Shown here: one piece after another, positions 50,464 to 59,587 of the stretch
How the letters are laid out: each line of letters starts with the position of its first letter
Numbering within the stretch: position 1 is the first letter of the stretch
NCBI GenBank assembly: GCA_046349155.1
Contig: JAXMCW010000001.1
Location: 1,674,001 to 1,738,000 of the forward strand
Origin: Alsobacter sp046349155
GTDB lineage: Bacteria; Pseudomonadota; Alphaproteobacteria; Rhizobiales; Beijerinckiaceae
Direction: 5' to 3'
DNA length: 64,000 nt
The notes under the pieces: generated by a model
What the model was told of the DNA's origin: nothing
What the model saw: only the letters and a program-made list of their open reading frames with translations
Database searches by the model: none
Translations under genes and position numbers: made by a program

Positions 50464-52868
50464 GGCGTCAGGTCTCGCGCTATTCGAATGCCGAGCTGCG
50501 GAAGCCGCTCGTCGATCGGCTGCCAGGATCGGGCCGCCGTCCGAAGGTCCTTGGGTTCGTCGGACCAACCGCCGCCGCGGACGACGCGGGCGTTGCAGTC
50601 GCCGGACAGCCGAGCCGCGCCGTCGGGCAGGGGAGGCGCGTTCGCGTTCCAGCAATCCTGCGTCCAGACGCGCACGTTGCCGACCATATGAACGAGACCG
50701 AACGGGTTGGCTTGCCCGTCATCCACCGGGACGGTCCGTCGCCTGGCCTGCGCCTTGGGGCTGCCGGCATAGGAGAAGCGGGCGTCGTAGTTGGCGAGCT
50801 CGGGCTTGATCGAGGCTCCGAACCAGAAGGGCCCCGGCGCGCAGCGCGTCGTGCGGCAGCCTTTCGCCGCATATTCCCACTCGCCCTCGCTCAGCAGGCG
50901 GTAGTGCGCGCCCGTCTTGGCGCTCAGCCACGTGACATAGGCCTGGGCGTCATTCCACGAGACGAAGATGACCGGGCGGCGTCCGCGGCCCCATCCGAAG
51001 TCGCCGGGCCGCCAGTTGTTGCAGGCGCCGTCCGCCACGCAGGCATCCCATTCCTCGAAGGTGACCTGGTAGCGGCTGACCGCGAAGGGTGCGGCGATGG
51101 CGACGTCCCGCGGCGCCCACTCGGTCGGCTGGCGCGACGCCTCCTGGGCCGGCGAGCCGACCATCGTCGTCCCCTTGGGCACCACCACCATCTCCGGGCA
51201 GGTGCTGCAGTCCTGGAAGCGCTGGCCTCCGTCGCCGACGGCGTCGACGGGGGGCGGAGACTTGGCGACGGGAGCGTCCGCCGGCGGGGCGCCGGGCGGC
51301 GGCGGGGGAGACTTGTCGATCGGAACGACCGTCGGAGCCAGCGCGGCCACCTTGACGTCGCCCGTGGGGCGGGCCACGGGCGGCGCGGCTGCATCAGCCG
51401 GCGCGGAGGCTGCCGGCGCTATGGCGACAGGCGCCGTAGCGACCGGCGCTGTGGCGACCGGGACCGAGGCGACCGGCGCCGAGGCGGCTGGCGCGGGAGT
51501 GGAGGGTGGCGTTGCCGGCAGCGGCGGTTGGGGCGAACCTCCAGCAGTGACAAGGACGGGCGGTTCGGCAGCTTCGGCCTTCGCTTCGACGGGAGGTTTC
51601 GCGGGGGCCGGGTCGGACATTCCCTTGTCCGCGGGTGGCGGAGCCTCTGCCGCGACCTTTGCAACGGGCCGATCCGCCTGGGGCGGCGGTGCGGAGGGAG
51701 GCGGTTGAACCTGGGCGGGGGTCGACGGCGTGACGGCGACGGGGGCCGCCGCAGCCGCCGCCGCAACGGCAGCGGGTGTCTCCGACGCCGGCGATAGGGG
51801 CGTGGACGGCTGCTGCGGTGCCTGCGTTCCTGCAACCGCGTCCGCGGGCGGCGGGTTCGGCGCGCTGGTCGGGGATGCGGGGGGCGCGGCTGGCTCGTTC
51901 CGGCCCGGCGGCAAACCGATGCTCGCTGCGGCCGTTCGTGCCGGTTCGCCGCTTGGAGGAGCGGGCGTATCCTTCGCCGCCAGCGGCGCCTCAGGCTTGA
52001 CCTCCGCCACGGCGCGCGGCGCATCAGGAGTCTTCGGCGGAGTCGCGCTGCCGGAGGCCGCACCCGGGGAGGCGGGACCGGAGAGCGCCGCCGCCTGGCT
52101 CGCCTCGGGCGGCTTCTGCGCCACGGGAGCGGCCTCCGCGACCGTCTGCCGAGGCATGGCGCCGGGGGCTGGAACGGTCGGGGGCACGGCCTGCTGGGCC
52201 TTGGCTTCCACGGGGCTCGGCGCGGAAACTGGCGCTGTGGACGGCGGCTGCGGCGTGGCGACGGGGCCGGACGCGGCGAGCTTGGCGTCTCCGGCCGAAC
52301 CGCCGCCCCGCCCGAGAAAGGCATAGGCGCCGCCGGCCAGGGCAAGGATGGCCAGGACGGCTGCGATGAGGGCGGGCGCGTTGGATCGCGGCGAAGGACG
52401 CAGGGGTGGCCGCGGTTCGACGGGCGTCGCGCCTGCGTCGCCTCCGGGTTGGACCAGCGGTCGAGGCGCGGGCGTCAGGGCGTCCAGCGTGCCGGAGAGC
52501 CTTTTCAGGGCTCTGTCCCAATCGTCGAAGAAGTCGATCCACTGCCGGGTGGCGAGTTCGTAGCTGAAGGCATCGCTCGGCACGACGTCCTCCACCCGCA
52601 CGGGGATGACGGGGACGCCCGTCTGGCCGGCGAGCGCAAGCTCCTTCTTGATCTCGTTGGAGTTATTGGCGTTGGCCGAGAAGACCAGCACCATGGCCCG
52701 CGCCCGCTTGATGGCGCGCACGATCTCTTCCTGGTAGTTGGCGCCCGGGCCAATGTCGCGGCTGGAAATCCAGCAGGCCTGGTTCCGTCGCTCCAGCGCG
52801 CGGCACAGATGCTCCGCCACCTCGCGGTCCCGCGAGGAGTGGCTGATGAAGATCACAGGCGTCGACAT
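50460..52868 (-). CDS. TIR domain - TM - FGE-sulfatase fusion protein
   Basis: 802 residues. Residues 4-125 are a TIR_2-type domain (VIFISHSSRDREVAEHL, then YQEEIVRAI, whose Glu could be the NADase catalytic residue). A membrane segment follows at 164-186, then about 360 residues of Pro/Ala/Val low complexity. From 551 to the end is a formylglycine-generating-enzyme-like (SUMF1/EgtB type) domain: VSRYQVTFEEWDACV, RLLSEGEWEYAAKG, VVRGGGWSD. The usual GNVWEW reads GNVRVW, so it is probably a binding rather than an oxidising domain. The topology puts TIR inside and the FGE-like domain in the periplasm. It is coupled to the caspase gene and follows the metallopeptidase by 12 bp. Confidence 0.92.
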   Translation of the reverse strand: MSTPVIFISHSSRDREVAEHLCRALERRNQACWISSRDIGPGANYQEEIVRAIKRARAMVLVFSANANNSNEIKKELALAGQTGVPVIPVRVEDVVPSDAFSYELATRQWIDFFDDWDRALKRLSGTLDALTPAPRPLVQPGGDAGATPVEPRPPLRPSPRSNAPALIAAVLAILALAGGAYAFLGRGGGSAGDAKLAASGPVATPQPPSTAPVSAPSPVEAKAQQAVPPTVPAPGAMPRQTVAEAAPVAQKPPEASQAAALSGPASPGAASGSATPPKTPDAPRAVAEVKPEAPLAAKDTPAPPSGEPARTAAASIGLPPGRNEPAAPPASPTSAPNPPPADAVAGTQAPQQPSTPLSPASETPAAVAAAAAAAPVAVTPSTPAQVQPPPSAPPPQADRPVAKVAAEAPPPADKGMSDPAPAKPPVEAKAEAAEPPVLVTAGGSPQPPLPATPPSTPAPAASAPVASVPVATAPVATAPVAIAPAASAPADAAAPPVARPTGDVKVAALAPTVVPIDKSPPPPPGAPPADAPVAKSPPPVDAVGDGGQRFQDCSTCPEMVVVPKGTTMVGSPAQEASRQPTEWAPRDVAIAAPFAVSRYQVTFEEWDACVADGACNNWRPGDFGWGRGRRPVIFVSWNDAQAYVTWLSAKTGAHYRLLSEGEWEYAAKGCRTTRCAPGPFWFGASIKPELANYDARFSYAGSPKAQARRRTVPVDDGQANPFGLVHMVGNVRVWTQDCWNANAPPLPDGAARLSGDCNARVVRGGGWSDEPKDLRTAARSWQPIDERLPQLGIRIARDLTP

Positions 52869-52880
52869 TCCCCACGCCTG

Positions 52881-53732
52881 TCAATTGGGCGGAGGCGGAA
52901 GCCATTCACGGGACTGCACCTCTCGCGCCAGCTGGAAGTCGATGTGCTTGGCAATCGTCTGACTGAAGGCATAATAAATCTGATTATACTCGGCCGAGCA
53001 TTGCCTTGCACGGTAAGCCGGCAAGATGCCGCGGTCCACATAGATTTGAAAATCCTCGGGATCGCCGCCATAGGCGATGCAAAGGTGGTTGTAGAACCGC
53101 TGCGCCTCGGTCCCGTGGACGTCGGAAAAAGCCGTTTGCGTCGTGAAGGAGGACTGCTCGATCAGGGCGCCCCAGAAATAGGCTGCCCCACTCAGCGTGC
53201 GCTTGGCGTTCTCGCGTCCGAACTGCAGCATCAGGAATGCCGCGATCTGGTCGGCCGCATCCTCCTCGCGGCCGAAGACCGGGACTTTCAGCATGTGGAT
53301 GACGGCGTGGCCGAGTTCGTGCAGCGTCACCTGCACGAAGGCGCCCACGATGGCCGTGTCGCGCGTGATCCCGTCGTCCGACGTATAGAGAGGCGCGATG
53401 CGGCGGATCCAGCTGACCCACTCGTAGCAAATCACGAGCCGCGACTGGTAGGGCTCATAGAATGCGTTGGTCATTCCGCACTGGGTCGTGACCACCTTCA
53501 GCTTGCGTGGCAGCCTGAGCGGCGCGAGGAAGGCCTTCAGCTGGTCGAGAACCCTCAGTCTCTGGACGATCGCATAGTCGACCGCATAGTTCGGGTTGTC
53601 CGGCGGGATGTACTCCAGGTCGATCATCGAGTTTTCGAGGAGATTGTCGGCCCGCGCCATCGGGGCGGCAGCCGTCAGGGTGGCCAGGCAGAGCGAGACG
53701 ATCCCGAAACCTCTCGCCCAGCGCACCGTCAT
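52881..53732 (-). CDS. DUF4344 zinc metallopeptidase, exported
   Basis: A 283-residue protein with a signal peptide (residues 1-28, ARAD). The zinc-peptidase signature is HELGH, followed 18 residues later by REEDAADQIAAF, the exact DUF4344 pattern, and further Cys residues fit a periplasmic protein. Its substrate is unknown. It begins 22 bp after the Ala/Pro-rich gene and ends 12 bp before the TIR gene, so it is part of the same transcription unit. It may process the periplasmic parts of the neighbouring proteins; that is inference. Confidence 0.9.
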   Translation of the reverse strand: MTVRWARGFGIVSLCLATLTAAAPMARADNLLENSMIDLEYIPPDNPNYAVDYAIVQRLRVLDQLKAFLAPLRLPRKLKVVTTQCGMTNAFYEPYQSRLVICYEWVSWIRRIAPLYTSDDGITRDTAIVGAFVQVTLHELGHAVIHMLKVPVFGREEDAADQIAAFLMLQFGRENAKRTLSGAAYFWGALIEQSSFTTQTAFSDVHGTEAQRFYNHLCIAYGGDPEDFQIYVDRGILPAYRARQCSAEYNQIYYAFSQTIAKHIDFQLAREVQSREWLPPPPN

Positions 53733-53754
53733 CTCCCTGGTCTGAGCGCGGCAG

Positions 53755-54396
53755 CTAGCGCTTGCCGGAACCCTTGTTGGACGGGGGGCGCACCAACGAG
53801 GGCGTCCCGGGAATGCTTCGCGCCAGAGTGGTCGGGCCCCTGGGTCGCGACGACTCCGGCAGTGCGGCCGTCACCCTCTGCGGGCCCTGCGCAGTGGTGC
53901 TGGCCTCCGCTGTTGTCACCGGCCCACGGGCCGGGGCAGCCAGGGCGGCCTGAACGGAGGGTCGATCCATGCCGCCGAGCACGTGCGACGGCATGTTGCC
54001 GCCGCTGGCGCTCCCGCCCTGGATCGCGGCGGGAAGATCGCGCCGTGCCTCCGGCGAGGGCCCTGACAGGGACGCCCGGGCGAGAGGCGCGGACGGCCTC
54101 GGGGCCAGGGTCGAGGCGGGGCGCAGCGCCGCAGACAACGTCGCCGCGGCAGGCATCGCGCTGGCCTGAGTGGCCGGAACGTTCGCGCGGGCCGGCGACG
54201 TCTGCGCGGCCGAGGCGAGGCCAGGCTGCTTCGCGAGCGCGGCCGCCTGTCCCGCCTGCACGGCCGCAGCCGATGCGGACGCGGTGGCCGGACCTCGGGT
54301 GACCGCCGGATAGGGCAGGGCATTCCGGGCGTGAGCCGGGCCGGACACGACGAGCGGAAGAAGGATCAGGGACATCCAGGCGTGAGATGCGGACAT
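53755..54396 (-). CDS. Exported Ala/Pro-rich low-complexity protein
   Basis: 213 residues from ATG 54396, which has a strong GGAGGGG site. The signal peptide (MSLILLPLVVSGPAHA) is followed by an Ala/Pro/Ser/Thr-rich, basic, Cys-free sequence with no domain. It is first in the array that continues through the metallopeptidase, TIR and caspase genes. Such sequences are usually flexible and wall-associated; here it could be the substrate of the metallopeptidase next door. The frame itself is well supported by the ribosome site and by its position. Confidence 0.7.
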   Translation of the reverse strand: MSASHAWMSLILLPLVVSGPAHARNALPYPAVTRGPATASASAAAVQAGQAAALAKQPGLASAAQTSPARANVPATQASAMPAAATLSAALRPASTLAPRPSAPLARASLSGPSPEARRDLPAAIQGGSASGGNMPSHVLGGMDRPSVQAALAAPARGPVTTAEASTTAQGPQRVTAALPESSRPRGPTTLARSIPGTPSLVRPPSNKGSGKR

Positions 54397-54434
54397 GCGT
54401 CCCCTCCCTTCTCCGGCCCTCGCAGAACCCCCGG

Positions 54435-55049
54435 CTAGTCCGTGATCTTGAGGTTGTCGAACAGCCACGTGGACCCTTCAGACTCGACGTAGAAGCCTAC
54501 CTTGGCGTTCTCATCCGACATGATCTTCAGGTTCGCGAACAACTTGTCGTTGATGTAGGCCTGCGCAGTCGTCTTGGTGAACTTCACACGGAGCTGGTTC
54601 ACGGCGTTCGGGCCGGTCTTGATCGCGTCGAATTTCTTCGTGGGGATCGGGCGCAGCCAGCTGTTCTTCGACAGGCGGGACACCCACGCGTAACCGTCGG
54701 GACGGATCATCAGGATGTAGAAGTCCTGCCAGCTCGTATTGCCGAAGATGAGTCCGCCGGCGGTCTGCATCGCGTCCCGGGACGAGGCGCCCGGGAACGT
54801 AATGTCCACGCATGCATCGCCGACAGGGAAAAACGCGCCCTCATAGGTCACATAGTTGAGCTTGTTGACATCCGACGACAGGTTGAGCTTGCCGCCGTCG
54901 ATCTTCATCATATCGGCATTGACGGGAGACCAAGCTTCGTCGATCTCTGTGAAATCGTCGCTGAACTGGAGATTGGGCCCCTTGCAGGCCAGGGCCTGCG
55001 TGGAAGCGATTGCAAGCAAAGCGGCACCGAACAGCGCAGGCTTGAACAT
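54435..55049 (-). CDS. Exported LamG/concanavalin-like protein
   Basis: 204 residues from ATG 55049, with GAGGAG 6 bases upstream. The signal peptide (residues 2-21, ALAC) is followed by a beta-rich domain: FSDDFTEIDEAW, then GGLIFGNTSWQDFYILMI and KVGFYVESEGSTWLFDNLKI. This is the pattern of concanavalin-A-like (LamG/DUF1080) jelly rolls that bind sugars. Its AT content is higher than that of its neighbours. It is probably a separate unit from the array, 38 bp upstream of the Ala/Pro-rich gene start. Carbohydrate binding is inference. Confidence 0.75.
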   Translation of the reverse strand: MFKPALFGAALLAIASTQALACKGPNLQFSDDFTEIDEAWSPVNADMMKIDGGKLNLSSDVNKLNYVTYEGAFFPVGDACVDITFPGASSRDAMQTAGGLIFGNTSWQDFYILMIRPDGYAWVSRLSKNSWLRPIPTKKFDAIKTGPNAVNQLRVKFTKTTAQAYINDKLFANLKIMSDENAKVGFYVESEGSTWLFDNLKITD

Positions 55050-55361
55050 CAACGGCTCCTCGAGTTGGCCGCATCCACGCCGCTGAAGGTTAAGTTCTAT
55101 TTACTAGTACTGTCAATGAAAGTTGGTCCTGATTACGTTGCGCAAGCGGAGGGTCTGCGGCGGCCTTCGGGGCGTGCGGCAGGACCCCGGGCGAGGCCCT
55201 CTCGGGGTAACGTCAAACGTCCGAGGGCTCCTGCCCCCGATCGTCGGGATATCGGGACGAGGGCCGTTCCGTCCCATTGTCCGCAGCGGCGCGGTGCGCT
55301 TTACTTTCGCGGTGCGGCTTAGCTGGCGTCCTCTCGGACACTGAAACGGAGACATCGTGCC
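55050..55361. other. 312-bp divergent promoter region
   Basis: It lies between the LamG-like gene and the small exported gene. The first 60 bp are AT-rich (TTCTATTTACTAGTACTGTC); the rest is GC-rich. No gene or clear operator is seen. Confidence 0.4.
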
Positions 55362-55898
55362 GTGCAAGCCTCGTTGACCCGCCTCCGCGCCGGACGCGCT
55401 CGCAAGGCCGTCCTTGCCGCCCTCGTGGTGTCCGCAACCGGCGGAGCCGCCGCCGCCCAGACGCAGCAGGGATGCTGGGTCACCCGGGATGGGGACAGAC
55501 CGTTCGGGCACAACTCGGCCGCGTATTATGACGAGGCCCTGACGCGAAACTGGATGCGAGCGGTGCAACTCGCCGACGGTGCCGCGATGGCCCATCACGC
55601 CGGTACCTACTATGCGGAGATTCCGGCCCCTCAACTGGGCATGATCAACTACCAGTACCGGACGCTCGATGCGAATGGCGGCTTCGAATACCAGGATCGC
55701 ACCTGCAGCTCGATCTCGTGTTCCCAGAACTATGGCCACGGGCAATGGGCCGGCGTGCCGCAGGCCGACGGATCCATCTACATCATGGTCAAGTTCACGG
55801 ACATGATTCGGCAGAGTGCCTGCTTCAGCTGGGTCGGCCGGCTGAACGGGATGGCCTTCGTCAGTCCTGACGGCTTCATCTGGCGGAAGGTTCGCTGA
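55362..55898 (+). CDS. Small exported hypothetical protein
   Basis: 178 residues; the best start is GTG 55362, with GGAG about 10 bases upstream. The signal peptide ends near residue 33 (AAAQ). The mature part has five Cys residues (one in QQGCWV, three in RTCSSISCSQ and its surroundings, one in SACFSW), many Tyr and Trp residues, and reads as a compact disulfide-bonded domain. I do not recognise it. It is followed 19 bp later by the STAND gene on the same strand, so it may be a periplasmic sensor or partner for that protein. Confidence 0.75.
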   Translation: MQASLTRLRAGRARKAVLAALVVSATGGAAAAQTQQGCWVTRDGDRPFGHNSAAYYDEALTRNWMRAVQLADGAAMAHHAGTYYAEIPAPQLGMINYQYRTLDANGGFEYQDRTCSSISCSQNYGHGQWAGVPQADGSIYIMVKFTDMIRQSACFSWVGRLNGMAFVSPDGFIWRKVR

Positions 55899-55917
55899 GC
55901 CAGCCGGGGGCCTTGAC

Positions 55918-58900
55918 GTGACGTCGATGGCGCAGGGCCGCAAGGTCTCGATCTTCGTCTCGTCCCCGTCCGACGTGATGGCGGAGCGCGAGCGCGTCGA
56001 TCATGTCGTGGCCCGGCTCAACGCCTCGCTTCGCGGCTCGGTCGTCCTGGAGACTGTCCGCTGGGAACAGGGCTACTACCGCGCCGACTCGACCTTCCAG
56101 GCCCAGATCGTGGATCCGGCGAGCTGCCAGATCGTCGTCGCCATCTTCTGGCAGCGGCTTGGGACGCCGCTTCCACCGGGCTTCGAGACGATGCCCGATG
56201 GTAGGCCCTACCCGTCGGGGACCATCTACGAGATGGTCAAGGCCGTCGAGGCCTGCCGGCGCAACCCGGACGGTCTTCCCGACGTGCTCGTCTACCGCAA
56301 GGTCGCCGACGCGGCGGTGAGCATCACCGACCGCGAACGGTATCGCCTGGCCCACGAGCAGCGCGAGCTGTTCCTCACGTTTTGGGACGAGTGGTTTCTC
56401 ACCCCGGCGGGCCAGTTCAAGGCCGCCTACAACACGTTCGAGTCGACTGACGACTTCGATGGCCGGCTCGAGGCGCACCTGCGCCAGTGGCTGTCGGACA
56501 GGAACTACCTCACGACCCAGGTCCGCCGGCCGGTCGCCGTGTACGGCTCTCCGTTCCGGGGTCTGGAGGCCTTTGCGCCCGAGGACGAGGAGTTGCTGTT
56601 CGGACGGGAACGGGACGTCCAGAGGGCGCTGCTGCGGCTGGGCCGCCGGTTTGCGGCAGGCCCCACGGCCCTCATGCTCATCGGAGAGAGCGGCAGCGGA
56701 AAGTCCTCCTTCGCGCGGGCGGGGCTCGCGCCGCGCATCCTGCGCGGGGGGCTGGGGCAAGGCGTCTCGACGTGGCGCTATGCCGAGATGAGGCCGGGGG
56801 CAGACCCGTTCCACAACCTCGCCGCGGCCCTGTTCGGGACCGGCGCCCTGCCGGAACTGGCGGAAAGCGACTTTCCGACCCCGGCGGATCTCGCGAGCCT
56901 GCTCGCGCAGGGCGGTTCCGCGGCCGTCCGGCCCATCGATCGGGCCCTCGACCGGGCCCGCGATCGGCTCGCCTCGGAGGGGGGAGGGGATGTCCGCCTG
57001 CTGCTGGTGATCGACCAGTTCGAGGAACTGGTCAGCGAGAGCGGCCGGTCCTCGGCAGCGGCGGCCTTTTCGGCGCTGCTTCTCGCGCTGGTCCAGGGCC
57101 GGAGGGTGGTGATCGTCTCGACCATGCGCTCTGACGCCTATGGCGCGCTCGCGCGTATCCCGGAACTCGTCGCTCTCAAGGAGGCCAGCGAGACGCTGGA
57201 CCTGCTGTCTCCCGGTCCCGGCGACATCGCGGAGATCGTTCGCCGGCCGGCCGAACTGGCAGGCCTCGTCTTCGAGCGGGACGCAGCGACGGGCCGTTCG
57301 CTCGACGAGGTGATCCTCTCCGAGGTGGAGGGAGGCAGCGCGCTTCCCTTGCTCGAGTTCGTGCTGTCCCAGCTGTTCGACTCCATGATGCGGCGAATCG
57401 CGGAGAGCGGGGCTTCGCTGCACGACGCTCCGGCCGATCTCCTCGTCCTTCGCCTTGCCGACTACGCGGCGCTTGGCGGCGTGAAGGGCGCGATCGGCGC
57501 TGCGGCCGAAGCGGCGGTGGGCGGCCTCCCCAGCGACGCGCAGGGGGCCTTGCGGGAGTTGCTGCGCCGGCTGGTCACGGCCAGCGCCCCGCAGGCGGGC
57601 CCGGCTTTCGTGCTCCGGGACGCGGAGATCCGGCGCGAGGCCCTGCCGCCCGCCCTTCATGTCCTGGTCGACGCCCTGGTCGACGCGCGGATCCTCGTTG
57701 TCGGCGCGGCGCCGAACGGGCGAGAGACGCTGCGCTTCGCCCACGCCGCGGTGCTGTCGAACTGGCCCCGCGCGGCCGGCCTGCTGGAGGCCGACCAGCG
57801 CTTCTTCCGAATCCGCTCGGACGTGGAAGCGGCGCTGGCGCATTGGTCGCGCCTCAAGGCCCAGAACCCTCGCGACGCCGATGCGGCGTTGTTGCAGCCC
57901 GGCGTGCCGCTGGCCGAGGCCGAGGCGCTCTTGGCCGAAGGCGGCGAACTGCCTCCGGATCTGCAGGACTACGTGCGCAGGTCGGGTCTCAAGGCGCGCC
58001 GCAGGGCCAGGCTGATGACACTCGCCGTGGCCATCTTCGCCGCGACGGCCGTCCTGGCCGGGGCCGCCGCCGTGCTGGCGGTGCGGGCCCAGCGTGCGGC
58101 GGACAACAATGCCGTGCTGGCCGATCTGAAGGCGCGCGAGGCGGACGCCAACAGGGAGCAGGCGGTTAAGCGGCTGCACCAGATGGCCGACCAGACGGAG
58201 GTCTTTGTCCTCAACACCATCCAGTCGCTCAAGAACCGGCCGGGCGTGACCGGAGAGGCGGTGGGGGCGCTCCTCGCGGAGGCCGACCGGCAGTTGACCG
58301 AGATCGCCAAGATCGATCCCGATGATCCCTATATCCGCATGGTCGAGGGCAAGGCGGCAACGATCCTCGCGGACAATTTCCTCCAGCTCGGCCGGAACCG
58401 GGAGGCGCAGGTCGCCTCGCAGCGCTGCCTCGACGCCGTCATCGGCGTCCCGCCCGAGAAGCGCTCCGTGGCGGAGGCTCACGTGCTCGGCCTTTGCCTG
58501 ACGAGTGCCAGCCATGTCGCGCAGTCCGAGGGGGACCTTGCGAAGGCGGCGTACTTCGCCGAACGCGCCGAGCAGGCAGCGAAGGCGCTGCATGACGCCT
58601 TCCCCGGCGATCCGATCTATGCCCGCAACCGCGCGGTGACATCCATCGGGCTCGCGGACATCCGCATGGCCGAGGGCAATCTGTCGGCTGCCGCTCGATC
58701 CTACGAGGAGGCCCTTGCGGTGAGGCGATCGCTCGTCGCGGCGAGCCCCGATGACGTGCAGGCGCGCGAGGATCTCGCCTTGTCCCTGGACCGGGTTGCG
58801 AAGCTCGCCCTGGCGCGCCGGCAGGGGCCGGAGGCCCTGATGGCGGCCGACGAGGAGGTCACGATCTCCCGCCGGCTCCAGGACAACGACAAGGGTCATG

Positions 58901-59514
58901 TCGGGCGACGCATCAACCTCGTCGCGGCCCTGGAGAAGCAGGCCCTGGCCCGGGACCTCGCTGGAGATCCGGCCGGCGCGGTCGCGGCCCTGGAGGAGAG
59001 CGTGGCGGAGCGGCGTGCGCTGGTCGCGCAGGATCCGACCCGGCGCGATCTTCCGACGATGCTCGTTCGCGGTCTCAACATGCTCGGAATCCAGCTTGCG
59101 AAGGCCGGGCGCGCCGGGGACGCAGCCGAGGCCTACCGGGAGGCGGCCACGCTGGCGCGCGAGGCCGCCGCCAGGAACCCGATCCCCGAAACGCAACGCG
59201 ACCTCACCATTGCGCTCAACAAGCTGTCCGGCGTCGAGCGCGCCGCAGGCCATCCCGACGCCGCCCTCCAGGCCGCGAACGAGAGCGTCTCCATCGCCGG
59301 CGCGCTTGCCGCGCGCTCCGACGCGCCGACCGCCCGGCTCGACCTCGCCGCGAGCTATCTCGCTCTGGCGGAGGCCGGGGGCGAGCCGGGCAAATCCTAC
59401 GCGAGCGCCCTGGCGATCTATGACGAGTTGAGCCAGGCCGGCCTCCTTCCCGCCGGCCTTGCCTCTCTTCGGGACTCGTTGCGCGCGGTGGTGACGGCCA
59501 GCCCCGCGCCCTGA
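55918..59514 (+). CDS. DUF4062 - STAND NTPase - TM - TPR protein
   Basis: 1198 residues; GTG 55918 is used (ATG 55927 is also possible). Residues 8-100 are DUF4062-like (VSIFVSSPSDVMAERERV), a TIR-related fold usually at the front of STAND proteins. From 211 (SPFRGLEAF) comes a nSTAND1-type NTPase: Walker A GESGSGKSS (257-265) and Walker B LLLVIDQFEEL. A membrane segment (about 697-725) and a TPR-rich periplasmic tail of some 470 residues follow. STAND proteins act as ATP-gated switches for sensing and signalling; here the sensor repeats would face the periplasm. It follows the small exported gene and lies next to the TIR/caspase array. Confidence 0.9.
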   Translation: MTSMAQGRKVSIFVSSPSDVMAERERVDHVVARLNASLRGSVVLETVRWEQGYYRADSTFQAQIVDPASCQIVVAIFWQRLGTPLPPGFETMPDGRPYPSGTIYEMVKAVEACRRNPDGLPDVLVYRKVADAAVSITDRERYRLAHEQRELFLTFWDEWFLTPAGQFKAAYNTFESTDDFDGRLEAHLRQWLSDRNYLTTQVRRPVAVYGSPFRGLEAFAPEDEELLFGRERDVQRALLRLGRRFAAGPTALMLIGESGSGKSSFARAGLAPRILRGGLGQGVSTWRYAEMRPGADPFHNLAAALFGTGALPELAESDFPTPADLASLLAQGGSAAVRPIDRALDRARDRLASEGGGDVRLLLVIDQFEELVSESGRSSAAAAFSALLLALVQGRRVVIVSTMRSDAYGALARIPELVALKEASETLDLLSPGPGDIAEIVRRPAELAGLVFERDAATGRSLDEVILSEVEGGSALPLLEFVLSQLFDSMMRRIAESGASLHDAPADLLVLRLADYAALGGVKGAIGAAAEAAVGGLPSDAQGALRELLRRLVTASAPQAGPAFVLRDAEIRREALPPALHVLVDALVDARILVVGAAPNGRETLRFAHAAVLSNWPRAAGLLEADQRFFRIRSDVEAALAHWSRLKAQNPRDADAALLQPGVPLAEAEALLAEGGELPPDLQDYVRRSGLKARRRARLMTLAVAIFAATAVLAGAAAVLAVRAQRAADNNAVLADLKAREADANREQAVKRLHQMADQTEVFVLNTIQSLKNRPGVTGEAVGALLAEADRQLTEIAKIDPDDPYIRMVEGKAATILADNFLQLGRNREAQVASQRCLDAVIGVPPEKRSVAEAHVLGLCLTSASHVAQSEGDLAKAAYFAERAEQAAKALHDAFPGDPIYARNRAVTSIGLADIRMAEGNLSAAARSYEEALAVRRSLVAASPDDVQAREDLALSLDRVAKLALARRQGPEALMAADEEVTISRRLQDNDKGHVGRRINLVAALEKQALARDLAGDPAGAVAALEESVAERRALVAQDPTRRDLPTMLVRGLNMLGIQLAKAGRAGDAAEAYREAATLAREAAARNPIPETQRDLTIALNKLSGVERAAGHPDAALQAANESVSIAGALAARSDAPTARLDLAASYLALAEAGGEPGKSYASALAIYDELSQAGLLPAGLASLRDSLRAVVTASPAP

Positions 59515-59587
59515 AGGGCCGTACCGACCCGACCGGACGTCACGGCCGCCCGGCGGGACGAGCTCATCGTGTCCTGCAGCCCGACTC

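Noticed and set aside
55876..59253. 1125-codon minus-strand open frame opposite the STAND gene
   Set aside because: It is an Arg/Gly-rich antisense shadow with no motifs; the plus strand shows a clear DUF4062-STAND-TPR protein.
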